Below, one piece after another: positions 1 to 9,178 of a DNA stretch of 64,000 nt. The position numbers were made by a program, and so were the translations under genes. The stretch is from assembly GCF_024586915.1 (NCBI RefSeq), contig NZ_JANBVS010000001.1, forward strand, positions 372,001 to 436,000, given 5' to 3'. The stretch comes from Bradyrhizobium sp. SRS-191 (GTDB taxonomy: Bacteria > Pseudomonadota > Alphaproteobacteria > Rhizobiales > Xanthobacteraceae). The notes under the pieces are model-generated. The model saw only the letters and a program-made list of their open reading frames with translations. It did no database searches and was not told the origin of the DNA. Positions within the stretch are counted from its first letter, which is position 1. Every line of letters starts with the position of its first letter.

Positions 1-582
1 TGGAACAATCTCGACAACGCCAAGGCGCATTACGAGTCGACGGGGCCGGAGATATGGGAGCAGACCGACGGCAAGGTCGATGCGTTCATCTGCGCCGTCG
101 GCACCGGCGGCACCATCGCCGGCACGAGCCGCTACCTCAAGGACAGGAACAAGGACATCGTCACCGCCTGCGCCGACCCGCACGGCTTTGCGATGTACAA
201 CTGGTTCAAGAACCACGAGGTCAAATCAACGCCCGGCGATTCCATCACCGAGGGGATCGGCATCGGCCGCGTGACGCCGGTGATCGAGACCGCGAAGGTC
301 GACGACGCCTTCCTCGTGTCGGACGAAGAGGCCGTCAACACGATCTACGATCTCGTGCAGCATGAAGGTCTGTGCCTCGGCGGCTCGACCGGCGTCAATG
401 TCGCCGGCGCAGTGCAGCTCGCCCGGAAGCTCGGGCCCGGCCACACCATCGTGACGATCCTGTGCGACTCCGGCACGCGCTATCAGTCGAAGCTGTACAA
501 TCCGGATTTCATGCGCTCGAAGAACCTGCCGGTGCCGGAATGGCTGGAGCGCCGCAGCGGCATCACGCCGCCGTTCGTGTGA
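1..582 (+). CDS. cysK: Cysteine synthase (O-acetylserine sulfhydrylase), C-terminal part
   Basis: This is the 3' part of a PLP-dependent beta-family enzyme; the start lies left of the window. The open frame runs from base 1 to the TGA at 580-582 (193 codons visible). The glycine loop VGTGGTIAG (about codons 34-42) that holds the PLP phosphate is present. The later segment GGSTGVN and the final stretch ending in a Tyr-Gln-Ser-Lys motif also fit cysteine synthase. The family makes cysteine from O-acetylserine and sulfide in the cytosol. A cystathionine beta-synthase-like role cannot be excluded, but no CBS domain follows. The gene converges on the amino-acid transporter aapP. Confidence 0.85.
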   Translation, partial: WNNLDNAKAHYESTGPEIWEQTDGKVDAFICAVGTGGTIAGTSRYLKDRNKDIVTACADPHGFAMYNWFKNHEVKSTPGDSITEGIGIGRVTPVIETAKVDDAFLVSDEEAVNTIYDLVQHEGLCLGGSTGVNVAGAVQLARKLGPGHTIVTILCDSGTRYQSKLYNPDFMRSKNLPVPEWLERRSGITPPFV

Positions 583-591
583 GCGCGAATA

Positions 592-637
592 GCGAATAGC
601 GAGCAAACTATCGTCCTATTCGCAGCTCGCTATTCGC
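592..637. terminator. Inverted repeat between convergent cysK and aapP
   Basis: Two perfect 12-bp arms, 592-603 and 626-637 (GCGAATAGCGAG and its complement), flank a 22-nt loop between the cysK stop and the aapP stop. There is no clear U-run, so a bidirectional transcript-end hairpin is inferred from position only. Confidence 0.45.
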
Positions 638-643
638 CTCTCC

Positions 644-1399
644 TCAATGCCGCAGGATCTGGCTGAGGAACAGCTTGCTGCGGGCATGCTGCGGATTGGC
701 GAAGAATTCCTGCGGCGTGTTCGACTCGATGATCTGGCCGGCGTCCATGAACACGACGCGGTTGGCGACCTCGCGGGCGAAGCCCATCTCGTGGGTGACG
801 ACCAGCATGGTCATGCCCTCCTTGGCGAGGTCGACCATGGTGTCGAGCACCTCCTTGACCATCTCCGGATCGAGCGCCGATGTCGGCTCGTCGAACAGCA
901 TGACCTTCGGGTTCATCGTCAGCGCGCGGGCGATCGCCACGCGCTGCTGCTGACCGCCGGACATCTGGCCCGGATATTTCTGCGCCTGATGCGGGATCTT
1001 AACTCGCTCCAGGAACTTCATCGCGGTCGCCTCGGCTTCCTTTTGCGGGATGTTGCGCACCCAGATCGGTGCGAGCGTGCAGTTCTCCAGCACGGTCAGG
1101 TGCGGAAACAGATTGAAGCTCTGAAAGACCATGCCGACCTCGCGGCGAACCTCGTCCACCCGCTTGAGGTTCGGACCGAGGTCGATGCCGTCGACATTGA
1201 TCTCGCCCTCCTGGAACTCCTCGAGCGCGTTGATGCAGCGGATCAGCGTCGATTTGCCGGAGCCGGACGGTCCGCAGATCACGATGCGCTCGCCCTTGCC
1301 GACCGACATGTTGATGTCGCGCAGGACGTGAAACTCGCCATACCATTTGTTGAGCGCGGAGATGCTGACGATGGAGTTAGCAGCCGAATTTGCAGCCAT
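644..1399 (-). CDS. aapP: General L-amino acid ABC transporter, ATP-binding protein
   Basis: This is a 251-residue ABC ATPase of the polar amino-acid uptake type. The Walker A motif GPSGSGKST is at residues 43-51, the signature MSGGQQQR at about 146-153, and Walker B VMLFDEP at about 166-172. The length is normal for the family. It is the last gene of aapJQMP, 27 bp after aapM, and would power uptake through AapQ and AapM at the inner membrane. In rhizobia the Aap system imports a broad range of L-amino acids and matters for nitrogen exchange. The assignment to Aap rather than another polar amino-acid system rests on the four-gene order and the two large permeases. Confidence 0.93.
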   Translation of the reverse strand: MAANSAANSIVSISALNKWYGEFHVLRDINMSVGKGERIVICGPSGSGKSTLIRCINALEEFQEGEINVDGIDLGPNLKRVDEVRREVGMVFQSFNLFPHLTVLENCTLAPIWVRNIPQKEAEATAMKFLERVKIPHQAQKYPGQMSGGQQQRVAIARALTMNPKVMLFDEPTSALDPEMVKEVLDTMVDLAKEGMTMLVVTHEMGFAREVANRVVFMDAGQIIESNTPQEFFANPQHARSKLFLSQILRH

Positions 1400-1426
1400 A
1401 GGTCGGTTACTCGGGTGAGCTTGTGT

Positions 1427-2947
1427 TCAGTGGCGCCGGTGCGCGTTGAGACGGCGCTCGACGAGCAGGGAGTAGCGTGACATGCCGAAGCAGAAGGCGA
1501 AGTAGATCAGTCCGGTGAAGGCGAACCCCGTAAAGGCCGTCGTCGGCGTCGCCCAGACCGGATCGGCGAACGAGGCCTTGAGGCTGCCCAAGAGGTCGAA
1601 CAGCGCCACGATCGACACCAGCGAGGTGTCCTTGAACAGCGAGATGAAGCTGTTGACGATGCCGGGGATGACGTGGCGCAGCGCCTGCGGCAGGACGATG
1701 AAGCTCGTCGTCTTCCACCAGGACAGGCCGAGCGCGCTCGCCGCCTCCGCCTGCCCGCGCGGAATGGCTTGCAGGCCGCCGCGGATCACCTCCGCCATGT
1801 AGGCGCCGGAGAACAGCGCGACGCCGATCAATGCGCGCACCAACCCGTCCACCCTGACATTGCCGGGCAGGAACAGCGGCAGCATGTAGGTCGCGAAGAA
1901 CAGCACGGTGATCAGCGGCACGCCGCGCACGAGCTCGATGAAGGCGATCGAGAAGATGCGGATCAGCGGAATCGTCGAGCGCCGGCCGAGCGCCAGCGCA
2001 ATGCCGATCGGCATCGAAGCGACGATACCGATGACCGAGACCACCAGCGTCACCAGCATGCCGCCCCACAGCCTGGTATCGACGATCTGCAGTCCGCCGT
2101 GATCGAGTCCCATGAGGGCGATGACGATGCCGATGCCGACGAAGGTCGCAGCCGCCGCGACGACGCTGCGCAATGCCCTCCTCCCGCCGCCGATCACGAA
2201 CACCAGCGCCATGGCGACGATGGCGGAGAGGATGAGATCATTCCAGACCGGCTGATGAGACTGTTGAATCTCGTGGCGGATCCAGACCAGCGGCCAGATC
2301 ACCAGCGAGAACAGCGTTCCGATCAGGACGACGAGCTTGCCGAGCAGCCACAGCAGCATGCCCACGACAGGCACGCTTTCGCCGGCCCGGACCAGCGCAT
2401 TGCCTGCGGTATCGATGCTCTCCACGAACAGCTGCAGCGTGCTGGTCGTCCAGCTCACGCCAAATCCAGACAGGCCGCCGCCATACAGCAGGAAGAACGC
2501 GACCACCGGCAGCGCGAAGAAGAACAGCCCCGCATTCAGTCCCTTGGCCGGAAGCTTCGGGATCAGCAGCGGCACCAACAGCACCACCGCAAGAACATAG
2601 GTCAGATTGACCCGCCAGCGCTCCGCCTCCGGGTAGAAGCCGTACATGAACTGTCCGAACTTCGCCGAAACGTAGGGCCAGCAAGCGCCGACCGCACGCC
2701 CTGCGTTCTCAGCCAGACAGGCATCGCGATCCTTGCCGACCCAGACCGCATCCACCAGCATGAACTTCAAGGCCGGGATCACGGTGAACCAGATCAACAG
2801 CGCGCTCACCAGCGTGAGCAGGATGTTGGTCGGCGAGTTCAGGAGCTTGGTGCGAACGAATCCGACGAAGCCCGTCGTCTTGACCGGCGCGGGACGTTCC
2901 CCGGCCATGTCCTGACGAATGAAGGTTGAAGCGGTGATATCGGTCAT
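1427..2947 (-). CDS. aapM: General L-amino acid ABC transporter permease AapM, enlarged
   Basis: This is an inner-membrane permease of 506 residues. The C-terminal third is the usual amino-acid permease domain, with the EAA loop near GGLQAIPRGQAEAASALGL. The N-terminal half carries the AapM-type periplasmic segment with the ACWPYVSAKFGQFMYGFYP-like motif. Compared with the AapM proteins I know (about 385-400 residues), there is roughly 100 residues of extra sequence between about residues 170 and 285, including two or three more hydrophobic segments, placed just before the conserved LWGGMLVTL start of the permease domain. The start is the ATG at 2947; aapQ ends 46 bp upstream. Confidence 0.9.
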   Translation of the reverse strand: MTDITASTFIRQDMAGERPAPVKTTGFVGFVRTKLLNSPTNILLTLVSALLIWFTVIPALKFMLVDAVWVGKDRDACLAENAGRAVGACWPYVSAKFGQFMYGFYPEAERWRVNLTYVLAVVLLVPLLIPKLPAKGLNAGLFFFALPVVAFFLLYGGGLSGFGVSWTTSTLQLFVESIDTAGNALVRAGESVPVVGMLLWLLGKLVVLIGTLFSLVIWPLVWIRHEIQQSHQPVWNDLILSAIVAMALVFVIGGGRRALRSVVAAAATFVGIGIVIALMGLDHGGLQIVDTRLWGGMLVTLVVSVIGIVASMPIGIALALGRRSTIPLIRIFSIAFIELVRGVPLITVLFFATYMLPLFLPGNVRVDGLVRALIGVALFSGAYMAEVIRGGLQAIPRGQAEAASALGLSWWKTTSFIVLPQALRHVIPGIVNSFISLFKDTSLVSIVALFDLLGSLKASFADPVWATPTTAFTGFAFTGLIYFAFCFGMSRYSLLVERRLNAHRRH

Positions 2948-2993
2948 GCGCCAAATCTCGTCATGCGCTCAATCATCTTCATGCACCGAATCG

Positions 2994-4199
2994 TCATGCA
3001 CCAAGTCTCTTGCCAAGGCGCCAGCTGTAGAAGCTCATCAGCGCGCTCGTGATCAGCGACAGCGCCAGATAGACGCCCATCGTGATGCCGATGATCTCGA
3101 TCGCCTGCCCGGTCTGGCTCATCGTGGTGCCGGCGAACACCGACACCAGGTCGGGATAGCCGATCGCCACCGCGAGCGACGAGTTCTTGGTCAGGTTGAG
3201 ATACTGATTGGTCAGCGGCGGCAGGATGACGCGCAGCGCCTGCGGCACGACGATCAGTCGCAGCACGGTGCCGCGGCTGAGGCCGAGCGACAGCCCCGCC
3301 TCCATCTGTCCCTTGTGCACGGAGAGGATGCCGGCGCGGACGACCTCGGCGATGAACGACGCCGTATACATCGTCAGCGCCAGCGTCAGCGCGACGAGTT
3401 CGGGAATGATCCGCGAGCCGCCCGCGAAGTTGAAGCCCTTCAGCACCGGCACCTCCCATGCGATGGGCGCGCCGAACACGAGCATCGCAATGAGCGGCAG
3501 GCCGATCAGCATCCCCAACACGTAGGGCCAGATTCGCATCGCATGGCCGCGCACGAACAATTCGCGTCGTGCGTAGAAGCGCAGACCGATCGAGGCGACG
3601 ATCGCGACACCGAGCGCGATCAGGAACGGCATCAGGCCGGGCTCCTCGACCGCACGTGGAACGATGAAGCCGCGGTTGTTGAGGAAGAAGGTCGAGAACA
3701 GCGAAATGCTCTGCCGCGGTCCCGGCAGGGCCGCTAGCACCGCGAGGTACCAGAACAGGATCTGGAACAACAGAGGCAGGTTGCGGATCAGCTCGACATA
3801 GGCGCCCGACACACGCGACAGCAGAGCATTGGGAGACAGCCGGCCGAGCGCGACGAGAAAGCCGAGGATCGTCGCCAGCACGATGCCGATGACCGACACC
3901 AGCAGCGTATTGAGAACGCCGACGATCAGCACGCGGCTATAGCTGTCCGAGCCGGAGTAGCTGATCAAGGCCTGGTTCACGTCGAACCCGGCCGTGTTGT
4001 TGAGAAACCCGAATCCCGACGTGATGCGTTGGGCGGCCAGGTTGCTGCGTGCGTTGGCTATGATCTCATAGCCAACCCACACCAAGACTGCGACGAACAG
4101 GATCTGCAGGATGATGCCGTTCCATCCTGCCTTGCCCCCCAGCATGCGCTTCAGCCGAAGCCCATATTGCGGAGGCGGTAGCCTTGCTTCGATGCTCAT
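2994..4199 (-). CDS. aapQ: General L-amino acid ABC transporter permease AapQ
   Basis: This is a 401-residue inner-membrane permease. It has several hydrophobic helices, the AapQ-type periplasmic insert (the segment naming RITSGFGFL near residue 60), and a C-terminal EAA loop in EVVRAGILSVHKGQMEAGLSL. It pairs with AapM to form the membrane channel. It lies 28 bp downstream of aapJ on the same strand and 46 bp upstream of aapM, so one transcript is likely. The length is normal for AapQ. Confidence 0.92.
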   Translation of the reverse strand: MSIEARLPPPQYGLRLKRMLGGKAGWNGIILQILFVAVLVWVGYEIIANARSNLAAQRITSGFGFLNNTAGFDVNQALISYSGSDSYSRVLIVGVLNTLLVSVIGIVLATILGFLVALGRLSPNALLSRVSGAYVELIRNLPLLFQILFWYLAVLAALPGPRQSISLFSTFFLNNRGFIVPRAVEEPGLMPFLIALGVAIVASIGLRFYARRELFVRGHAMRIWPYVLGMLIGLPLIAMLVFGAPIAWEVPVLKGFNFAGGSRIIPELVALTLALTMYTASFIAEVVRAGILSVHKGQMEAGLSLGLSRGTVLRLIVVPQALRVILPPLTNQYLNLTKNSSLAVAIGYPDLVSVFAGTTMSQTGQAIEIIGITMGVYLALSLITSALMSFYSWRLGKRLGA

Positions 4200-4227
4200 T
4201 CGCCGCAGCCCCGAGATCGTGCAGCTG

Positions 4228-5244
4228 TTAGCGGATCGGCGGTGCGTATTGCAGGCCGCCCTTGTTCCAGAGCTGGTTCAGCCCGCGCGCGATCTGCAGC
4301 TTGGAGCCGGCGCCGACATTGCGGTCGTACATCTCGCCGTAATTGCCGACGGCCTTCACGATGCGCGAGAACCAGTCCTTGGTGAGACCGAGCTGCTCGC
4401 CGAGATTTCCGTCGGTGCCGAAGGCCCGCTTGAAGTCGGGCTTGTCGGACTTCGCCATCTCGTCGACGTTCGCCTGGGTGACGCCCATTTCCTCGGCCGT
4501 GATCAGCCCGAACAGGGTCCACTTCACGATGTCGAACCACTGGTCGTCACCGTGGCGCACCATCGGACCGAGCGGCTCCTTCGAGATCACCTCCGGCAAC
4601 ACGACGTGGTCGGCCGGATTGGAGAGCTTCAGGCGCTCGGCGTAGAGGCCGGAGACGTCGGTCGTGAACACGTCGCAGCGGCCGGATTCATAGGCCTTCA
4701 CGGTCTCGTCGGCGCCGGCGAACGCGATCACCTCGTACTTCATCTTGTTGGCCTTGAAGTAGTCGGCGAGGTTCTGCTCGGTCGTCGTGCCGGTCTGCAC
4801 GCAGACCGAGGCGCTGTTCAGCTCGAGCGCCGAATTGACCTTCAGGGCCTTCTTCACCATGAAGCCCTGGCCGTCATAATAGGTGATGCCGGCGAAGTTC
4901 GCGCCCAGCGAGGTGTCACGCGACAGCGTCCAGGTCGTGTTGCGGGACAGCACGTCCACTTCGCCCGACTGCAGTGCAGTGAAGCGATCCTTGGCGGACA
5001 GCGGAACGAACTTGATCTTGGTCGGATCGTTGAAGATCGCGGCGGCAATAGCGCGGCAGACGTCGACGTCGAGCCCGGTCCAGTTGCCCTTGTCGTCCGG
5101 GTTCGAGAATCCGGGCAGACCCTGGCTGACGCCGCAGGCGAGCATGCCGCGATCCTTGACGGTCTTGAGCGTTTCGGCCTGGGCGCCGACGCTCGCCAGC
5201 ACCGGGGCGAGAGCAAGAGTGAGAGCCAGAGTGACGCGTTTCAT
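4228..5244 (-). CDS. aapJ: General L-amino acid ABC transporter, periplasmic binding protein
   Basis: This is a 338-residue solute-binding protein. A Sec signal peptide covers residues 1-23 (basic start, long Ala/Leu core, cleavage after GAQA). The mature part is family-3 binding-protein-like, with the SQGLPGFSNPDDKGNWTGLD segment near the N-terminus and a C-terminal NYGEMYDRNVG motif typical of AapJ/BztA. It delivers amino acids to AapQM. It is the first gene of the operon, and its promoter should lie in the gap facing metC. A purine-rich AAAGG stretch precedes the ATG on the minus strand. Confidence 0.93.
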   Translation of the reverse strand: MKRVTLALTLALAPVLASVGAQAETLKTVKDRGMLACGVSQGLPGFSNPDDKGNWTGLDVDVCRAIAAAIFNDPTKIKFVPLSAKDRFTALQSGEVDVLSRNTTWTLSRDTSLGANFAGITYYDGQGFMVKKALKVNSALELNSASVCVQTGTTTEQNLADYFKANKMKYEVIAFAGADETVKAYESGRCDVFTTDVSGLYAERLKLSNPADHVVLPEVISKEPLGPMVRHGDDQWFDIVKWTLFGLITAEEMGVTQANVDEMAKSDKPDFKRAFGTDGNLGEQLGLTKDWFSRIVKAVGNYGEMYDRNVGAGSKLQIARGLNQLWNKGGLQYAPPIR

Positions 5245-5559
5245 AAATACAGCCTTTCGCGGTCGTCCTTGGGGAGCGATGAAATCTCAGCGCGTGGTTG
5301 GGGCCGACCTGAATCCGCCTCTGCAAACGCCATACCAACAATATGGCGTGCACCATGCACAACGGAGCCGTCATGCATGATCGAGCGGAAATCGCGGCAA
5401 GCCCCTCAACGTGCAGCGATCGAATTGCGACGGCATCACAGAACGACTGGCGGTCCGGGTCAAGGGGTTGACGGCCCTGTTCTGCATTCTGTTATTAACG
5501 TCCGCAGTCCCGCCTGATTTGAGCTATCCCAGCACGCTTCCAAGAGAAAAGACACACTG
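5245..5559. other. Intergenic region between divergent aapJ and metC
   Basis: This 315-bp gap must carry the promoters of both the aap operon and metC. Some stretches are less GC-rich than the coding DNA, such as the run at about 5488-5500. I see no clear operator palindrome or riboswitch and no further gene. The metC ribosome site is weak (AAGAGAAAAG). Confidence 0.5.
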
Positions 5560-6753
5560 ATGGCATCATCGAACGACCCCGCTGCGGCGGTGCGACAAAA
5601 CGTCGAGACACGGCTGGTGACGGCGGGACGGGACACCAAGGCGCAGCACGGATTCGTGAATCCCCCGGTCGTTCATGGCTCGACCGTCCTGTATCCCACG
5701 GCCGAGGACCTGCACGCGCACCGCGGCGAATTCCAGTACGGCCGTCACGGCACCCCGACGACGAAGGCACTGCAGCAAGTGCTGATGGCGCTCGAGGGGC
5801 CGCAATGCGCCGGCGTCGGCATCGCTCCATCCGGCCTCGGGGCCATCTCGACCACCCTGCTGTCGGTCCTCAAGGCCGGCGATCATGTGCTGGTCTGCGA
5901 CAGCATCTACCGGCCGACGCGGAATTTCTGCAACGGAATGCTGGCGCGCTATGGCGTCGAGACGACGTATTTTGACCCTTTGATCGGCACAGGAATTGAG
6001 CAATTGCTCAAACCGAATACACGCGCCGTGGTTGTCGAGGCGCCCGGCTCGCAGTCCTTCGAGATGCCGGACATCCCGGCCATCGCGGCGGTCGCGCATG
6101 CGCATGGCGCGCTGGTCATCGACGACAACACCTGGGCCACGCCGCTCTACCACCGCTCGCTCGACCAGGGCGTCGACATCAGCATGCAGGCGGCCACCAA
6201 ATATATCGGCGGCCACTCCGACATCATGTTCGGCACGATTTCGGCGAATGAGAAGGCCTGGCCGCTGATCTCCGAGGGCATCCGTCTGCTCGGCGTCTGC
6301 GCCGGTCCGGACGACGTGTTCCTAGCCCTGCGCGGCGTGCGGACGCTCGGCGTGCGGTTGGCGCAGCATCATAAGTCCGGCCTGGAGATGGCGCGCTGGC
6401 TCGCCGCGCGCCCCGAGGTGATCGAGGTGCTGCATCCGGCCTTAGAGAGTCATCCGGGACATGCGATCTGGAAGCGCGATTTCACCGGCGCGTCCGGCCT
6501 GTTCAGCATCGTGCTGCAGCCAAAGCCGCAGGCGGCCGTTGATGCGATGCTCGACGCGCTGACCTTGTTCGGCATGGGCTACTCCTGGGGCGGCTTCGAG
6601 AGTCTCGCGATCCCGTTCGACTGCACGAGCTACCGCACCGCCACGTCATGGACGCCCGGCGGGCCCACGCTGCGGCTGCACATCGGCCTGGAGAACACCG
6701 AGGATCTCAAGGCCGATCTCGATCGCGGCTTTGCGGCCTTCAACGCGGCTTAA
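5560..6753 (+). CDS. metC: Cystathionine beta-lyase
   Basis: This is a 397-residue Cys/Met-metabolism PLP enzyme. The lysine that binds PLP is K214 in the AATKYIGGHSD motif. The substrate-side motif QYGRHGTPT is near residue 58, and the VVEAPGSQSFEMPD segment is typical of MetC. It splits cystathionine to homocysteine, pyruvate and ammonia in the cytosol on the way to methionine. The gene stands alone, divergent from aapJ. The start at 5560 follows a weak purine stretch. Cystathionine gamma-synthase or another member of the family is possible, but the SQSFEMPDI-type motif favours the lyase. Confidence 0.88.
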   Translation: MASSNDPAAAVRQNVETRLVTAGRDTKAQHGFVNPPVVHGSTVLYPTAEDLHAHRGEFQYGRHGTPTTKALQQVLMALEGPQCAGVGIAPSGLGAISTTLLSVLKAGDHVLVCDSIYRPTRNFCNGMLARYGVETTYFDPLIGTGIEQLLKPNTRAVVVEAPGSQSFEMPDIPAIAAVAHAHGALVIDDNTWATPLYHRSLDQGVDISMQAATKYIGGHSDIMFGTISANEKAWPLISEGIRLLGVCAGPDDVFLALRGVRTLGVRLAQHHKSGLEMARWLAARPEVIEVLHPALESHPGHAIWKRDFTGASGLFSIVLQPKPQAAVDAMLDALTLFGMGYSWGGFESLAIPFDCTSYRTATSWTPGGPTLRLHIGLENTEDLKADLDRGFAAFNAA

Positions 6754-6874
6754 CCGCTTCGTTACCACCAGGGAACGCCCTGCGATCAGGCAGGCGTCGC
6801 CGACAAAATCACGTTGATCCCAAGCCGATTGGGCGTAGCCTCCGCTGCAGAGGTTGCGGACACGAACGGGAATC

Positions 6875-8572
6875 ATGGCTCTTCTGGATCTGATGGGCGG
6901 CGTCGCGTTGCTGCTGTGGGGCCTGCATATGGTCCACAGCGGCATCCTGCGCGCGTTCGGACCGGATCTCCGGCTGCTGTTGTCGCACGCGCTGCGCAAC
7001 CGCTTCAGCGCGCTCGCGGCCGGCCTCGGCCTGACCGCCCTGCTCCAGAGCAGCACCGCGACCGCGCTGATCACCACGTCGTTCGCGGCGGAAGGCCTCG
7101 TCGGCCTGATCCCGGCGCTCGCGATCATGCTCGGCGCCAATATCGGCACCACGCTGATCGTCCAGGTGCTGTCGTTCAATGTGGCGGCCGTTGCGCCGGT
7201 GCTGTTCGTGCTCGGGCTGGTGGCGTTCCGCAGCGGACCGCGATCGCGCATCAAGGACCTCGGCCGGGTCTCGATCGGCCTCGGCCTGATGCTGCTGTCG
7301 CTGCACATCCTGATCGACACCCTCGCGCCCGCCGAACAGGCGCCTGCGATGCGTGTCTTCATGCAGGCGATCACGGCCGACGTCACGCTGTGCATCATCT
7401 TCGGTGCGGCTGTCACCTGGATCGTGCACTCCAGCGTCGCCAGCGTTCTCCTCGTGATGTCGCTCGCCTATTCGCATTTCATCACACCAGATGCGGCGCT
7501 GGCGCTGGTGCTCGGGGCCAATCTCGGCAGCGCCGTCAATCCGGTGTTCGAGGGTGCGCGCCGCGATAATCCGGCGAGCTATCGCCTGCCGGTCGGCAAT
7601 CTCCTCAACCGCATCATCGGCGTCGCGTTGATCGCGCCGTTCCTGCATCCGCTCGCGGCGCAGCTGCAGCTCTGGCAGCCCGACCTGTCGAAGCTCACGG
7701 CCCAGTTCCACATGGCCTTCAATCTCGGCACGGCCGTGGTCTTCATCGGCCTGCTCGGCGGCATGGAGAAATTGCTGGTCAGGCTGTTCCCGGACCGCCC
7801 GGCCGAGGTCGATCCGGCCAAGCCGCGCTATCTCGACGAGACCGCGCTGGAAACGCCGTCGCTGGCGCTTGCGGACGCGGCCCGCGAGGCGCTGCGTATG
7901 GGCGATCTGGTCGAGACCATGCTGCGCAGCGTCATGACCGCGATGATGACGAATGATCGCGGGCTGGTCGATCAGGTCTCGCGCACGGACAACATCGTCG
8001 ACCGGCTGGATGAGGCGATCAAACTCTACATCACCAAGCTCACGCGCGGCAGCCTCGACGATCGCGAGGGCAAGCGTGCGATGGAGATCATCTCGCTTGC
8101 GATCAACCTCGAGCATATCGGCGACATCATCGACAAGAACCTCAGCGAGCTAGCGACCAAGAAGATCAAGCGCCGTTTCCAGTTCTCGCTCGAAGGATCC
8201 GACGAACTGCAGGCGTTCCATCGCCAGATCATGGAATCACTGCGCATCGCCTTCGGCATCTTCATGTCGGGCGATGCCCAGCAGGCGCATCGGCTGCTCG
8301 ATCAGAAAGCCGAGCTGCGCAACGCCGAGCTCGCTGCAACCGAGCGGCATCTGGAACGGCTGCGCGAAGGACGCTCCGAGACGCTGGAGACGACGTCGCT
8401 GCATCTCGACGTGCTGCGCGACCTCCGCCGCATTCACTCGCACATCTGCTCTGTGGCCTACCCGGTGCTGGACGCAGCGGGAGAAGTGGCCACGCGCCGG
8501 AGTGAGGCTGCGGAGAGCGTAACGGCGCTCACCGCCCTGCCTGCATCGCGGCCCCAGCCGCTGCCGCGCTGA
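6875..8572 (+). CDS. Na/Pi cotransporter family protein with PhoU-like domain
   Basis: This is an inner-membrane protein of 565 residues from the ATG at 6875. An in-frame TTG at 6854 would add seven residues but looks less likely. The N-terminal half has two Na/Pi-cotransporter repeats marked by the QSSTATALI and HSSVASVLLV motifs and many hydrophobic helices. The C-terminal part from about residue 335 is a soluble helical PhoU-like domain (for example LVETMLRSVMTAM and INLEHIGDIID). The family couples sodium to phosphate transport or sets phosphate balance; the direction cannot be read from sequence. It is a single gene. Confidence 0.88.
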   Translation: MALLDLMGGVALLLWGLHMVHSGILRAFGPDLRLLLSHALRNRFSALAAGLGLTALLQSSTATALITTSFAAEGLVGLIPALAIMLGANIGTTLIVQVLSFNVAAVAPVLFVLGLVAFRSGPRSRIKDLGRVSIGLGLMLLSLHILIDTLAPAEQAPAMRVFMQAITADVTLCIIFGAAVTWIVHSSVASVLLVMSLAYSHFITPDAALALVLGANLGSAVNPVFEGARRDNPASYRLPVGNLLNRIIGVALIAPFLHPLAAQLQLWQPDLSKLTAQFHMAFNLGTAVVFIGLLGGMEKLLVRLFPDRPAEVDPAKPRYLDETALETPSLALADAAREALRMGDLVETMLRSVMTAMMTNDRGLVDQVSRTDNIVDRLDEAIKLYITKLTRGSLDDREGKRAMEIISLAINLEHIGDIIDKNLSELATKKIKRRFQFSLEGSDELQAFHRQIMESLRIAFGIFMSGDAQQAHRLLDQKAELRNAELAATERHLERLREGRSETLETTSLHLDVLRDLRRIHSHICSVAYPVLDAAGEVATRRSEAAESVTALTALPASRPQPLPR

Positions 8573-8619
8573 GTCCGCCGCGCTTCGCCATTCGTGCAAG
8601 CTTTCACGCCACACCCCCC

Positions 8620-8763
8620 GTCATTCCGGGGCAATCGGCAAAGTGCAGCCGCAAGGCGGCTGCGCTTTGGCGATTGAACCCGGAATCTCGATGTTGTTGG
8701 ACATGAACGCAAGCCAATCTCAAGATTCCGGGTTCAAGGCCTGCGGCCTTGCCCCGGAATGAC
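8620..8763. repeat. Dispersed palindromic repeat (CCGGAAT family)
   Basis: The 144-bp element has 15-bp perfect terminal arms (8620-8634 and 8749-8763, GTCATTCCGGGGCAA and complement) and a second inner pair built on GAACCCGGAATCT. It can fold into a nested hairpin. Elements like this sit between many Bradyrhizobium genes. It fills most of the 264-bp gap between the Na/Pi gene and the next operon's end, and no gene is seen there. Confidence 0.85.
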
Positions 8764-8836
8764 GATCGGTGTGGCGCGCGTAGTCCCCTGGCGTCTGTGC
8801 TCGTCGACCGCGAATCTAGTCTAAGCGCCATGGCGC

Positions 8837-9178
8837 TCAATTGCTCAGCGTCTGGGATTCCCGCTGGCGGTTCTTGAAGATCAGCATGACGTTGCGGACG
8901 TAGATGACGTTCGACAGCAGCTGGCCGAAGATGATGACCGGCTCGCGCTTGACCAGGCCATAGATCAGCGTCATCAGCCCACCGCCGATCGAGAAGAACC
9001 AGAAGGCGAGCGGCACGACGCTCTTGCCCGCGCGCTCGCTGGCGATCCACTGCACCAGGAAGCGCGCCGCAAAGGCGAGTTGCGCGGCGAGACCGAACAC
9101 CAGCCAGAAATCGAACTTGGCGATGAAGATGTCGTAGAGATAATTGCTGAACGCCTGCCCAAATTGAATCAGCATCAT
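8837..9178 (-). CDS. Lipid-A-biosynthesis N-terminal-domain (LABN) membrane protein
   Basis: This is a small membrane protein of 113 residues with three hydrophobic segments. Its motifs (WLVFGLAAQLAFAARFLVQW and the SVVPLAFWFFSIGGG stretch) are those of the LABN domain found at the N-terminus of some LpxB proteins and as stand-alone proteins. The chosen ATG at 9178 overlaps the upstream glycosyltransferase stop as ATGA, which settles the start; a longer frame to 9229 would run inside that gene. Stand-alone LABN proteins accompany dolichol-phosphate-mannose-synthase-like GT2 enzymes and may help move or use a polyprenyl-linked sugar. Confidence 0.82.
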   Translation of the reverse strand: MMLIQFGQAFSNYLYDIFIAKFDFWLVFGLAAQLAFAARFLVQWIASERAGKSVVPLAFWFFSIGGGLMTLIYGLVKREPVIIFGQLLSNVIYVRNVMLIFKNRQRESQTLSN

